NCBI GenBank assembly: GCA_964598225.1
Contig: CAZRBG010000026.1
Coordinates: 6,380-70,379, forward strand
Reading direction: 5' to 3'
Length of the DNA stretch: 64,000 nucleotides
DNA from: SG8-4 sp964598225
GTDB lineage: Bacteria > Planctomycetota > Phycisphaerae > Sedimentisphaerales > Anaerobacaceae
Shown: positions 41,561 through 49,957 of the stretch, in pieces
How the letters are laid out: each line of letters begins with the position of its first letter
How positions within the stretch are numbered: position 1 is the first letter of the stretch
Program-made: the position numbers and the translations under genes
Notes under the pieces: generated by a model
The model's database searches: none
Seen by the model: only the letters and a program-made list of their open reading frames with translations
What the model was told of the DNA's origin: nothing

Positions 41561-43054
41561 CTACTTTTCTCGTTCGTTCAAGAGTTTTTCGCGAGCGCCT
41601 TCGTATCGCGGCGTGCCGGTTAGTACGCCGGTAAAATCACTCAGGGGCGGACCCAACCGAATGCCTCCGGTTCCGATTTCGACCTCGCGAATGGTCATCT
41701 CGTGTCGTCCGTAGCGCTTCTTGACTACCGAGATGCACCGCCGCATCTTGCCCATAGCCTCGAAGTGTCGCATCAATACGACGGTGTCGGAAAGGTAACT
41801 GGCGTCGATCTCCGTCTCGGTCGTGCCGAATACTCCGTGGGTGGCGACGACCATGAGCGTCAGCACGCCGGCACCGCCGAGGTAGTTGAGCAATTCGTGC
41901 AGTTGTGGAATTATCTGCTCTTCCTCGGCCATCGCGGCAAGAAAACCGTTCAGGCTGTCGATAACCACGACCCGAATATCCTTTTGCTCCACGGCCTGGC
42001 GGATGGTCTCGACAAACTGCCCGGGCGAGCATTCGCCGATGTTCATCTGTCTCAGGTCAACAAGCCCTTCGTCGACGTATTGCGGTATTTTCATGCCCAG
42101 GCCTCTGGATCGGTTGAGAAACGTCTGCTTGTGCTCTTCGAAGCAGAGCACCATGGCAGAGTTTTTGCGTTTCGCTGCGGCCTCGACATACAGGCCGGCC
42201 AGCGTACTCTTTCCCGCGCCGGTGGTGCCGACGATCAGGCATGAGGTCCCTTCTTCGAGACCTCCACCCAAAAGGGCGTCGAGTTCTTCGTTGCCGCTGG
42301 CGATCTTTCGAGGTTTGCGTTTCGGCGGCTCGGTCAGCATCCTGACGCGGGGGTAGACGTGCAGCCCTCCGGTGTGAATGCGAAAGTCGTGATACCCGCC
42401 GATGTACACCATTCCTCGCATCTTTGTTACCAGCAGGCGCCGACGGGGCGGACCGTAGGCCGGGGCGTGCTGATGGAGCATTATAACTCCGTGAACGATG
42501 GTCTGTATGGACTTGTTGTCCTGCTCTCTGGCCTCGCCGGCGGTGAGGATCGACGTGCACTTATGCTTACTCAGCGCGCGCTTGAGCTTTAGCAATTGAC
42601 GCCGCAACTGATAGAAGCTGTCCACAAGCACCGACAGCTCGCTAACCGAGTCCAGCACCAGGCGCTGGGGTTTATATTCTTCGACGGCTTTTATAATGCT
42701 GTCTGTGACTTCATCCAGCTCGATGTCGGCCGGGCTGAAAACTGTCTGCTCGGACGTAGCGATCTCCTGCAGGTTCTCGGGTAATTCCAGCATGTCGATG
42801 CCTTCGAGCGACCAGCCGTGGGATTTGAGGATGTCGCTGATCTCGTCTCTGGTCTGAAGCAGAGATACGTAGAGCACTCTTTCGCCGGCCGCAGCTCCGG
42901 CTCGCAGAAAATGAAAGCTCGTCGTCGTTTTCCCGGTGCCCGGACCGCCCTGAACGAGGAATACGCGGCCTTCGGACAGTCCGCCGTTGAGGATGGTATC
43001 GAGTCCGCGGATACCCGTTGACGTTCGGGCATGTTTGTTCTCCGGTTTGACCAT
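41561..43054 (-). CDS. KaiC-like protein with two RecA-type ATPase domains
   Basis: The 497-residue tandem RecA protein has Walker A motifs GGPGTGKTTT (near residue 37) and VGTTGAGKST (near 280), and Walker B strands LVLDSVSELS and VVVIDSLNGF. The second domain keeps the paired Glu (VLCFEEHKQT). In the first domain the same position reads YVSLLQTRDE, so the catalytic Glu pair seems lost. In the region that aligns with KaiC Ser431/Thr432 it reads ASYLSDTVV. It is first in an operon with a PAS kinase and LuxR regulator. No kaiA or kaiB is present, so a signalling switch is more likely than a full clock. Confidence 0.9.
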   Translation of the reverse strand: MVKPENKHARTSTGIRGLDTILNGGLSEGRVFLVQGGPGTGKTTTSFHFLRAGAAAGERVLYVSLLQTRDEISDILKSHGWSLEGIDMLELPENLQEIATSEQTVFSPADIELDEVTDSIIKAVEEYKPQRLVLDSVSELSVLVDSFYQLRRQLLKLKRALSKHKCTSILTAGEAREQDNKSIQTIVHGVIMLHQHAPAYGPPRRRLLVTKMRGMVYIGGYHDFRIHTGGLHVYPRVRMLTEPPKRKPRKIASGNEELDALLGGGLEEGTSCLIVGTTGAGKSTLAGLYVEAAAKRKNSAMVLCFEEHKQTFLNRSRGLGMKIPQYVDEGLVDLRQMNIGECSPGQFVETIRQAVEQKDIRVVVIDSLNGFLAAMAEEEQIIPQLHELLNYLGGAGVLTLMVVATHGVFGTTETEIDASYLSDTVVLMRHFEAMGKMRRCISVVKKRYGRHEMTIREVEIGTGGIRLGPPLSDFTGVLTGTPRYEGAREKLLNEREK

Positions 43055-43170
43055 GCCGGTTCCTTTCTAATAGCAGGAGTTTTGCAAATGAACATTCCTT
43101 TACTTTATTGGACGCTGCCGTCAACTGTCAAGGATAAACGACGCGTGGCTGCGTGACTATTGCAAAACTT

Positions 43171-43212
43171 GAGATTGCTTCCGTCGCTGCGCTTCTTCGC
43201 AATGACAAAAGG
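43171..43212. repeat. Palindromic repeat family B in the htrA leader
   Basis: The stretch starts gagattgcttccgtcgctgc and ends cgcaatgacaaaagg. The 304-base gap between the divergent KaiC-like and htrA genes holds this repeat and must hold both promoters; no -35/-10 pair stood out. Confidence 0.7.
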
Positions 43213-43358
43213 TGGAATCGCCGTTCAGTATCGGCTTCTAAGTTTTTTACCCATAGCAGATGAAGGAATTCCCCGATTTCGGTCGTTCGACCAGTTTGGT
43301 AGGTTTCTACGTAGTTTGCTTTTAACTCGAATGATAATTGGACGAAAGGAGTACAAAA

Positions 43359-44843
43359 ATGGTAGAAAAAGTTAAAACAAGAATGACTTTACTTAGTGTG
43401 TTCGCAGTGGTTTTAATCGGCTTTCTGCCCCAGCCTGCGTACGCTCAGAAGCAGGAGGATATCGCCATTCTTGAGCGTTTGGGTGAGACTTTCGCCTCGA
43501 TTGCCGAGGATGCATCGCCCGCCGTTGTGGGGATAAAAGCCAGAATGCCGGCCCCTGAGCAAGGCTTCTCGATGGATCAATCGCCTTTTGGAAGGCCTTT
43601 CGATCCGTTCGGCGAGGATTTCTTCGATTTCTTCTTCCGTCGTCGTTCCCCGCAAGGCCGGCGGCAGCAGAATCCGCGCGGACGAACCGCCCAGGGCTCG
43701 GGATTCATTATCTCGGAAAAAGGTTACGTCCTGACCAACAGTCACGTTGTCACCGACGCTGAAGAGATAAGCGTGGAATTGCAGGACGGCCGGTCGTTTA
43801 CCGCCGAAGTGGTTGGTACCGATCCGGAATCTGACGTTGGCGTTATCAAAATAGACGGCGAGGACCTGCCGTTGCTTGAAATGGCAGACTCGGATGAAGT
43901 AGAGGTTGGCAAGTGGGTGCTGGCTATCGGCAACCCGCTCGGTTTGAGCCACACCGTCACCGCGGGTATAGTCAGCGCCAAGGGAAGAAGCGGCCTTCAG
44001 CTTGCCGCTTACGAGGATTTTATCCAGACCGACGCGGCGATTAATTTCGGCAACTCGGGCGGACCGCTGATTAACCTGCAGGGCAAAGCCGTGGGCATCA
44101 ACACCGCAATCGCCGGACCGGGAGGCAATATTGGGATCGGATTCGCCATTCCCTCCAACATGGCAAAGAAGATTTCCGACCAGCTCATCGAAGACGGCGA
44201 GGTAGTCAGAGGTTACCTCGGCGTGCTGCCTCAGGATATGACCGCCCAGATGGCGCAGGCTCTCGATCTGGAAGGTACCAAGGGAGTTCTGATTCCGCAG
44301 GTGACCGAAGGATCCGCCGCGGACAAAGCGGGCATCGAGCAAGGCGACGTAATAGTCGAAGTCGAAGGCAAGCCCATTGAGTCGGCGAGCGGACTGCGCA
44401 ACCGAATAGCCGAGTTCAAACCCGGCACGAGAGTGGATATTACAATCCTGAGAGACGGCAGTCGCAAGGCGCTCACCGTTAAACTGGAAAAACGCCCGTC
44501 GCCGGAGGAATTGGCCGGCCGACAGCAGCGGCAGCCTCAGCAGGACGACACAGTCACAATCGTAGGATTTTCGGTTCGTAATCTGACCGATAGACTGGCT
44601 CAGCGTTTCGGATTCGAGGGAGAAAGCGGAGTTATCGTGGACCGTGTTGCCTCCGGCTCTATGGCGGCGCGAAAAGGGATCGCTCCCGGTATGTTGATCA
44701 AAAAGGTCAATCAGGAAAAGGTCGAGAACGTCAGGCAGTTCAAGTCGGCTATGAACGAGGCTGCTGAAAAAGGGCAGGCCCTGCTGTTAGTCGATAGCGG
44801 ACAGGCCAGTCAGTATGTCCTGCTGGAATTAGGCAACGATTAG
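43359..44843 (+). CDS. Periplasmic serine protease of the HtrA/DegP (Do) family
   Basis: The about 494-residue protein starts at ATG 43359, seven bases after AAAGGAG. A signal peptide (about 1-31, ending PAYAQ) leads into a trypsin-like domain with the catalytic triad in LTNSHVVTDA, ESDVGVIKI and NFGNSGGPL. Two PDZ domains follow (about 280-385 and 400-494). A disordered Arg/Gln-rich stretch (about 85-110) precedes the protease domain, and the protein degrades or chaperones misfolded envelope proteins. It heads a group with two BON proteins and Hsp20. Confidence 0.95.
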   Translation: MVEKVKTRMTLLSVFAVVLIGFLPQPAYAQKQEDIAILERLGETFASIAEDASPAVVGIKARMPAPEQGFSMDQSPFGRPFDPFGEDFFDFFFRRRSPQGRRQQNPRGRTAQGSGFIISEKGYVLTNSHVVTDAEEISVELQDGRSFTAEVVGTDPESDVGVIKIDGEDLPLLEMADSDEVEVGKWVLAIGNPLGLSHTVTAGIVSAKGRSGLQLAAYEDFIQTDAAINFGNSGGPLINLQGKAVGINTAIAGPGGNIGIGFAIPSNMAKKISDQLIEDGEVVRGYLGVLPQDMTAQMAQALDLEGTKGVLIPQVTEGSAADKAGIEQGDVIVEVEGKPIESASGLRNRIAEFKPGTRVDITILRDGSRKALTVKLEKRPSPEELAGRQQRQPQQDDTVTIVGFSVRNLTDRLAQRFGFEGESGVIVDRVASGSMAARKGIAPGMLIKKVNQEKVENVRQFKSAMNEAAEKGQALLLVDSGQASQYVLLELGND

Positions 44844-44919
44844 GCCCTGAGACAAGAATGCCGGCGAGAAATGACTTTGTAAAAGTTAATTGTAATTGAA
44901 ATGAGAAAGGAAGATTACC

Positions 44920-46431
44920 ATGACAGTTAGAGTAACAGATAGATTAAAGGAAAGGATATTGGCCTTTGTAAGCTGTCTGGCGCTCCTAACGCTTACAGCA
45001 TCGTCGGGACGGCTTTTGGCGCAAAACCGCGATATGAAAGACAAGGACGTCACCGCGGCTATAGAGGCGGAATTCTGGGCGGACCAGGCTGTTCCGTCTA
45101 ATCAGATTAACGTCGAAACCACCGATGGAATAGTGACGCTGAGCGGCACCGCCGGCAATATCCTGGCGAAAGAAAGAGCGGCAAGGATAGCCGAAGCCGT
45201 AGTCGGAGTGCGGGCGGTTATCAATCGCATAGAGGTCAGGCCGACAGTTTCTCGAACGGACTCGGAATTGCGCACCGCTATATGGAAAGCCCTGATCGCC
45301 GACGCGGCAACGGAGTCTTATCAGGTTGAGGTTAAGGTCGATGACGGCGTTGTAACGCTCACCGGCTCCGTGGATTCATGGCAGGAGAAACAGCTCAGCG
45401 CAACGGTCGTCAAAGGCGTGGCCGGCGTCCGGGGCGTCAACAACAGGACCGACATCGATTACAAAGTAAACAGAAGCGACTACGAGATCGAACAGGAAGT
45501 CAAACAGCGTCTGGCCAATGACGTCAGAGTTGACGACGCACTGATCGAGGTCGACGTCGAGAATCAGAAAGTGATGCTCTCAGGCACGGTTGGCAGCGCT
45601 CAGGAGAAGAGGCAAGCTCGTATCGACGGCTGGGTAGGAGGCGTCGACGACGTGAGCGCAGAGGGCCTGAAAGTCGAGTGGTGGGCGCGCGATAAAATGC
45701 GGCGCGCCAACCGGTTCACTTCCCGGACCGACAGCCAGATCGAAGAAGCCGTGAAGGATGCCTTTGTCTACGATCCGCGTCTGGTATCTTTCAATGTGGA
45801 CGTTGAAGTGAACGAAGGCGGGACTATTCTCAGCGGCGTAGTTAATAACCTTGAGGCCAAGAAGGCGGCCGAAAAAGATGCGAAAAACACTGTCGGCGTC
45901 ACATACGTAGACAACAACATCAAAGTCAGGCCAAAGGTCATTCCCACGAACGAGGAACTCAAGAGTCGCGTGGAAACGGCCTTGCTTCAAGATCCGTACG
46001 TTGAGAGGTTCGACCTGACCGTATCGGCGTCTTCCGGGACGGTATATCTCTCCGGCGACGTTGACACCTCCTGGGAAAAGACTCAGGCCGCAAGAATAGC
46101 AGCGGGAGTCAAAGGTGCGACCAGAGTGGTCAGTAACATAGCCTACGAATACGAGTGGGTCTGGAAGCCGGATCCGCAAATTCGCGAGGATGTGCAGGAC
46201 CAGCTCTGGTGGAGCCCGTTCGTGGATTCGGATGACGTTAACCTGGAGGTTGATGATGGTGTTGTGACCCTGACCGGCACAGTCGCCACCTACGGCGAAA
46301 GACAAGCCGCCGAGGATAACGCTTACGAAGGCGGTGCAAAAGACGTCGTGAACGACCTGATGGTTACATACCCCTATCAAAGCCCGTACGATCACGAAAC
46401 GTTCGACTGGCCGTATTATAGCGCGCCTTAG
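44920..46431 (+). CDS. Secreted protein with six BON domains (first of a tandem pair)
   Basis: The 503-residue protein has a signal peptide (about 1-33) and then six BON domains of about 65-75 residues. Each has the pattern V/I-x-V-x-x-G-x-V-T-L-S/T-G-x-V followed by a helix (for example VDDGVVTLTGSVDSWQEKQL, VDDGVVTLTGTVATYGERQA). BON domains bind phospholipid or outer-membrane components, as in OsmY. A strong AAAGGAAG precedes the ATG. The next gene is a close paralogue, so the pair arose by tandem duplication. Confidence 0.88.
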   Translation: MTVRVTDRLKERILAFVSCLALLTLTASSGRLLAQNRDMKDKDVTAAIEAEFWADQAVPSNQINVETTDGIVTLSGTAGNILAKERAARIAEAVVGVRAVINRIEVRPTVSRTDSELRTAIWKALIADAATESYQVEVKVDDGVVTLTGSVDSWQEKQLSATVVKGVAGVRGVNNRTDIDYKVNRSDYEIEQEVKQRLANDVRVDDALIEVDVENQKVMLSGTVGSAQEKRQARIDGWVGGVDDVSAEGLKVEWWARDKMRRANRFTSRTDSQIEEAVKDAFVYDPRLVSFNVDVEVNEGGTILSGVVNNLEAKKAAEKDAKNTVGVTYVDNNIKVRPKVIPTNEELKSRVETALLQDPYVERFDLTVSASSGTVYLSGDVDTSWEKTQAARIAAGVKGATRVVSNIAYEYEWVWKPDPQIREDVQDQLWWSPFVDSDDVNLEVDDGVVTLTGTVATYGERQAAEDNAYEGGAKDVVNDLMVTYPYQSPYDHETFDWPYYSAP

Positions 46432-46543
46432 GAATATCGGGGCAATTTATGCCGTGACGGTAAGCACGCGAGGTTGAGCTTCTCTTAGGTGACAGGAAAG
46501 AAATTAGCAAGAGTTGCCACATTTTTGAGAAAGGATGGTTGCT

Positions 46544-48055
46544 ATGGTAGTTGGAGTAAGAGATACATTTAAGAAGAGTATGTTGGCCCTTGTAAGCTGT
46601 GTGATGCTTTTGGTGTTTACAACAGCATCGGGACAGCTTTGGGCCCAGGGTCAGGATATCGAAGACAGCGAGATCAGCGGCGCCATTGAAGGCGAATTCT
46701 GGAAAGATCAGGCTGTTTCCTCGAATCAAATCGACGTCGATACCGAAGACGGCGTAGTGACGCTGAGCGGCTCGGTCGGCAATATTCGCGCGAAAGAGCG
46801 AGCGGAAAAGGTCGCCGAAGCGGTTGTCGGAGTACGTGCGGTTGTGAATCGAATCGATGTTGACCCGGCCGTTTCTAAAACGGATGTGCAATTGCGAAGC
46901 GACGTGAGAGGAGCATTGCTCGACGATCCTGCGACCGAGGCTTACGAGGTTCAGGTAAAAGTAGACGACGGCGTTGTTACGCTCACGGGCGCCGTGGATT
47001 CATGGCAGGAAAAAGAACTCTGCGCGACGGTTGCCAAAGGCGTGACCGGCGTGCGCGATATAAAGAACATGATCACGGTGGAATACAAGGCTGAGAGGCC
47101 CGATTACGAAATCCGGACGGAAGTCGAGAAACGCCTTGCCAACGACGTTAAGGTGGACGACGCGCTGATCGAAGTCGAGGTCGAGGACGGAGAGGTTATT
47201 CTCTCGGGCTCGGTAGGAAGCGCTCAGGAAAAGACCCAGGCACGCATGGACGCGTGGGTAGGCGGCGTCGATGACGTCACCACCGAGGATCTTGAAGTTC
47301 AGTGGTGGGCGCGGGATGAAATGCGACGCACGAGGATGTACACTTCGCGAAGCGACCAAGAGATCGAAGAAGCCGTAAAAGATTCCTTCGTGTACGATCC
47401 GCGCGTTTACTCTTTTAATATTGACGTGGATTCGACAGAGGGCGTTGTTGTTTTAAGCGGCGTAGTCAATAACCTGGAAGCGAAGAAGGCCGCCGAACGC
47501 GATGCGAAAAACACTGCCGGCGTGAAATATGTCCGGAACAATATCAAGGTGCGTCCTGATGTCATTCCGGAAAACGAAAACCTCGAGAGCCGGGTGAGCA
47601 CGGCACTGCTCAAAGATGCCTACGTCGAACGATTCGATATAAACGTATCGGCGTCTTCCGGCATCGTTTATCTCTCCGGCAAGGTTAACACCTCATGGGA
47701 AAAGACTCAGGCCGAGAGAGTGGCCGAAGGAGTCCAGGGCGTCGTAGACGTGGTCAATAACATCAGTTACGAGCACGAGTGGACCTGGAAACCGGATCAG
47801 CAAATCCGCGAGGATGTGAAAAATCAGATCTGGTGGAGTCCGTTCGTGGATAAAGATGATGTAACCGTAGATGTCGATAACGGAATTGTGACACTCACCG
47901 GAACCGTAGATACCTACGGCGAACGCCAGGCGGCCGAGGATAACGCTTACGAAGGCGGCGCCAAAGAAGTGGTCAACAACCTGGCGGTCAGTTATCCCTA
48001 CCAGAGTCCGTACGACTACGACACGTTCAATTGGCCGTATTATAGCGCGCCATAG
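46544..48055 (+). CDS. Secreted protein with six BON domains (second of a tandem pair)
   Basis: The start is ATG 46544, eight bases after AAGGA; the ATG at 46535 overlaps that site. The 503-residue product is collinear with the preceding protein across all six BON domains, with an identical ending (NWPYYSAP versus DWPYYSAP). It has a signal peptide of about 33 residues. Both fit a role in envelope stability under osmotic or folding stress next to htrA and Hsp20. Confidence 0.88.
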   Translation: MVVGVRDTFKKSMLALVSCVMLLVFTTASGQLWAQGQDIEDSEISGAIEGEFWKDQAVSSNQIDVDTEDGVVTLSGSVGNIRAKERAEKVAEAVVGVRAVVNRIDVDPAVSKTDVQLRSDVRGALLDDPATEAYEVQVKVDDGVVTLTGAVDSWQEKELCATVAKGVTGVRDIKNMITVEYKAERPDYEIRTEVEKRLANDVKVDDALIEVEVEDGEVILSGSVGSAQEKTQARMDAWVGGVDDVTTEDLEVQWWARDEMRRTRMYTSRSDQEIEEAVKDSFVYDPRVYSFNIDVDSTEGVVVLSGVVNNLEAKKAAERDAKNTAGVKYVRNNIKVRPDVIPENENLESRVSTALLKDAYVERFDINVSASSGIVYLSGKVNTSWEKTQAERVAEGVQGVVDVVNNISYEHEWTWKPDQQIREDVKNQIWWSPFVDKDDVTVDVDNGIVTLTGTVDTYGERQAAEDNAYEGGAKEVVNNLAVSYPYQSPYDYDTFNWPYYSAP

Positions 48056-48133
48056 ACAGAGTTCGCCGATTGGATATACACATATAGTTTATTGATTGGA
48101 AAATGTGAGTTTTGTTTTGAAAGGAGTATTATC

Positions 48134-48607
48134 ATGGCACTACCGAGCTTAAGAAGACCGAGAGGACTGCGAAGACGAGGTGAATCGTTTACGCCGTTCG
48201 AAAGAGAATTGGGCCGTTTGTTCGACGACTTCTGGCTGAGTCCCTTCCGCGAAATGGAGCGGGTGAGGGGTGCTTACCTGCCCCCTGTGAATGTGAAAGA
48301 AGATGACGGGTCGGTGATCGCCGAGGCCGAGCTGCCGGGAATGTCGGAAAAGGACATCAACGTCACTGTAAACCGGGACAATCTGCGAATTTCCGGCGAG
48401 AAGAAGCAGGAAGAAGAGACCAAGGAAGAGGACTACTATTGTATGGAAAGCTCTTACGGCAGCTTCGACCGTCTCGTCGATCTGCCGGCTGAGGTGGACG
48501 AAGAAAAGGCGGAAGCGGAATTCAACAACGGCGTCCTGACGGTGAAAATGCCGAAAAGCCAGGAAGCCAGGACTAAATCCAAGAAGGTTCCCGTCAAGAC
48601 CGGATAA
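48134..48607 (+). CDS. Small heat-shock protein (Hsp20/alpha-crystallin family)
   Basis: The start is ATG 48134 with AAAGGAG upstream; the reading frame opens earlier at 48092 but without a site. The 157-residue protein has a Phe-rich N-terminal arm (FTPFERELGRLFDDFWLSPF), an alpha-crystallin domain (about 45-135; PPVNVKEDDGSVIAEAELPG, then RISGEKKQEEE) and the GVLTVKMPK strand. It is an ATP-independent holdase in the cytoplasm. It follows the BON genes by 78 bases. Confidence 0.93.
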   Translation: MALPSLRRPRGLRRRGESFTPFERELGRLFDDFWLSPFREMERVRGAYLPPVNVKEDDGSVIAEAELPGMSEKDINVTVNRDNLRISGEKKQEEETKEEDYYCMESSYGSFDRLVDLPAEVDEEKAEAEFNNGVLTVKMPKSQEARTKSKKVPVKTG

Positions 48608-48715
48608 TTGTTCTTCAGCAGTTAACTGACGGGAATCAAGGCCATGCGCTGCGATAAAAAACCTTTCTACGAATAAATATTCGCGGCGCATGGTATATAT
48701 TTGAGAGAAATAGAC

Positions 48716-49117
48716 ATGTTTCTTGCTGAGTTGTTATTTGCTCTGTTAATGGCGTTTTTGTTTACGCTGATTTTTGCGATCGGCCTGCGAAAGACCGGTC
48801 CCTGGGCCAGCATGTGGGTGTTCTTCCTCGTGGTTTTCCTGGCCGCGTGGGCGGGTGGCTTGTGGATTAGTCCTTTCGGGCCGGCGTTTCTGGGCATCTA
48901 TTGGGTGCCGATTTTGTTCTTTTCGTTCATATTCGCCATTCTCCTGGCTTCGGCAACTCCGCCCCGACGGCCGGAGCCGAAAGTGGAGACGATCTCCGAG
49001 GTCAAAGAAGAAGAGGCTGCCGAAAAAGCCTTCAACGCCCTCTTTTGGATACTGCTGGTAACCCTTGTGGCGGTTATTCTCTTAGGTTATCTGGCGCGAA
49101 GAGCAGATACGATATAG
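48716..49117 (+). CDS. Small integral membrane protein, hypothetical
   Basis: The about 133-residue protein has four hydrophobic segments: MFLAELLFALLMAFLFTLIF, WVFFLVVFLAAWAGGLW, PILFFSFIFAILLA and ALFWILLVTLVAVILLGYLA. A short charged loop (RRPEPKVETISEVKEEE) sits between the third and fourth. I do not recognise the family. It lies between Hsp20 and rpiA on the same strand. ATG 48716 was preferred to TTG 48701. Confidence 0.68.
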   Translation: MFLAELLFALLMAFLFTLIFAIGLRKTGPWASMWVFFLVVFLAAWAGGLWISPFGPAFLGIYWVPILFFSFIFAILLASATPPRRPEPKVETISEVKEEEAAEKAFNALFWILLVTLVAVILLGYLARRADTI

Positions 49118-49136
49118 CAAAACGGGGGGCTTCATA

Positions 49137-49955
49137 GTGGAAACCGAAGAAACCAGAAAGCTTGCGGCGAAAAGAGCCGTAGAAGAGATACCGGACAACT
49201 CCATAATCGGACTGGGTACGGGCTCTACAATTGAATATTTCATCAAGTATTTCGGACAGCGCATACAGGACGAAGGTCTTGAAATTTCCGCCGTCACCAC
49301 TTCGTTCCAGGGACAGCTACTGGCCGGAAGATACGGCATTACAACTCTGGATCCCATGAACGTATCTCATCTGGATGTTGCAGTCGATGGGGCTGATGAG
49401 GTGGACCCGAAGGGCAATCTTCTCAAGGGCAAGGGGGCGGCCCTGACCAAAGAGAAGATCGTTGCCGCTATGGCCGAGCGGTATATAATTGTCGTTTGTG
49501 AGGCGAAAATGGTATCTCAGCTCGGCGAGAAAAATCCCGTTCCCGTGGAAGTAATCCCGCAGGCAGTGACACTGGTCGAGCATCTTTTCAAGGAACTCGG
49601 GAGACAGACAACGCTGCGGCCGGACCGAAGTAAAGCCGGGCCCGTCGTTACAGACCTCGGAAATCTCATCATTGATGTCGAATTCGGACTAATCGACGAT
49701 GCAAAATTGCTTTCCAAGCATATAAACAACCTGCCCGGAGTCGTGGAAAATGGCCTATTCCTCGACATGACCGATGAAGTCATCGTAGGCTCGATAAAAA
49801 ACGGCAAGCCTCATGCTGAGAAACAGAGCTTCAAAACGAACAACCCACACCAGAACTCAAGGCAACCCGGCAAACAAAAATTCCAAACCTCAGGCGACAA
49901 AAACTCCAGAAAGATGAGCAATTTTCTCCTCGATTCCCCATTGAGAGGAAAATGA
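49137..49955 (+). CDS. rpiA: Ribose-5-phosphate isomerase A with a C-terminal tail
   Basis: The core carries the family motifs: IIGLGTGSTIEYF, AVDGADEVDPKGNLLKGKG with the catalytic Asp residues, and KEKIVAAMAERYI. It interconverts ribose-5-phosphate and ribulose-5-phosphate. The usual end (VIVGSIKNGKP, near residue 225) is followed by about 45 extra polar residues (HAEKQSFKTNNPHQNSRQPG and on) with no family match, probably coding run-on after loss of the original stop. Start is GTG with a GGGGG stretch eight bases upstream. Confidence 0.92.
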   Translation: METEETRKLAAKRAVEEIPDNSIIGLGTGSTIEYFIKYFGQRIQDEGLEISAVTTSFQGQLLAGRYGITTLDPMNVSHLDVAVDGADEVDPKGNLLKGKGAALTKEKIVAAMAERYIIVVCEAKMVSQLGEKNPVPVEVIPQAVTLVEHLFKELGRQTTLRPDRSKAGPVVTDLGNLIIDVEFGLIDDAKLLSKHINNLPGVVENGLFLDMTDEVIVGSIKNGKPHAEKQSFKTNNPHQNSRQPGKQKFQTSGDKNSRKMSNFLLDSPLRGK

Positions 49956-49957
49956 GG

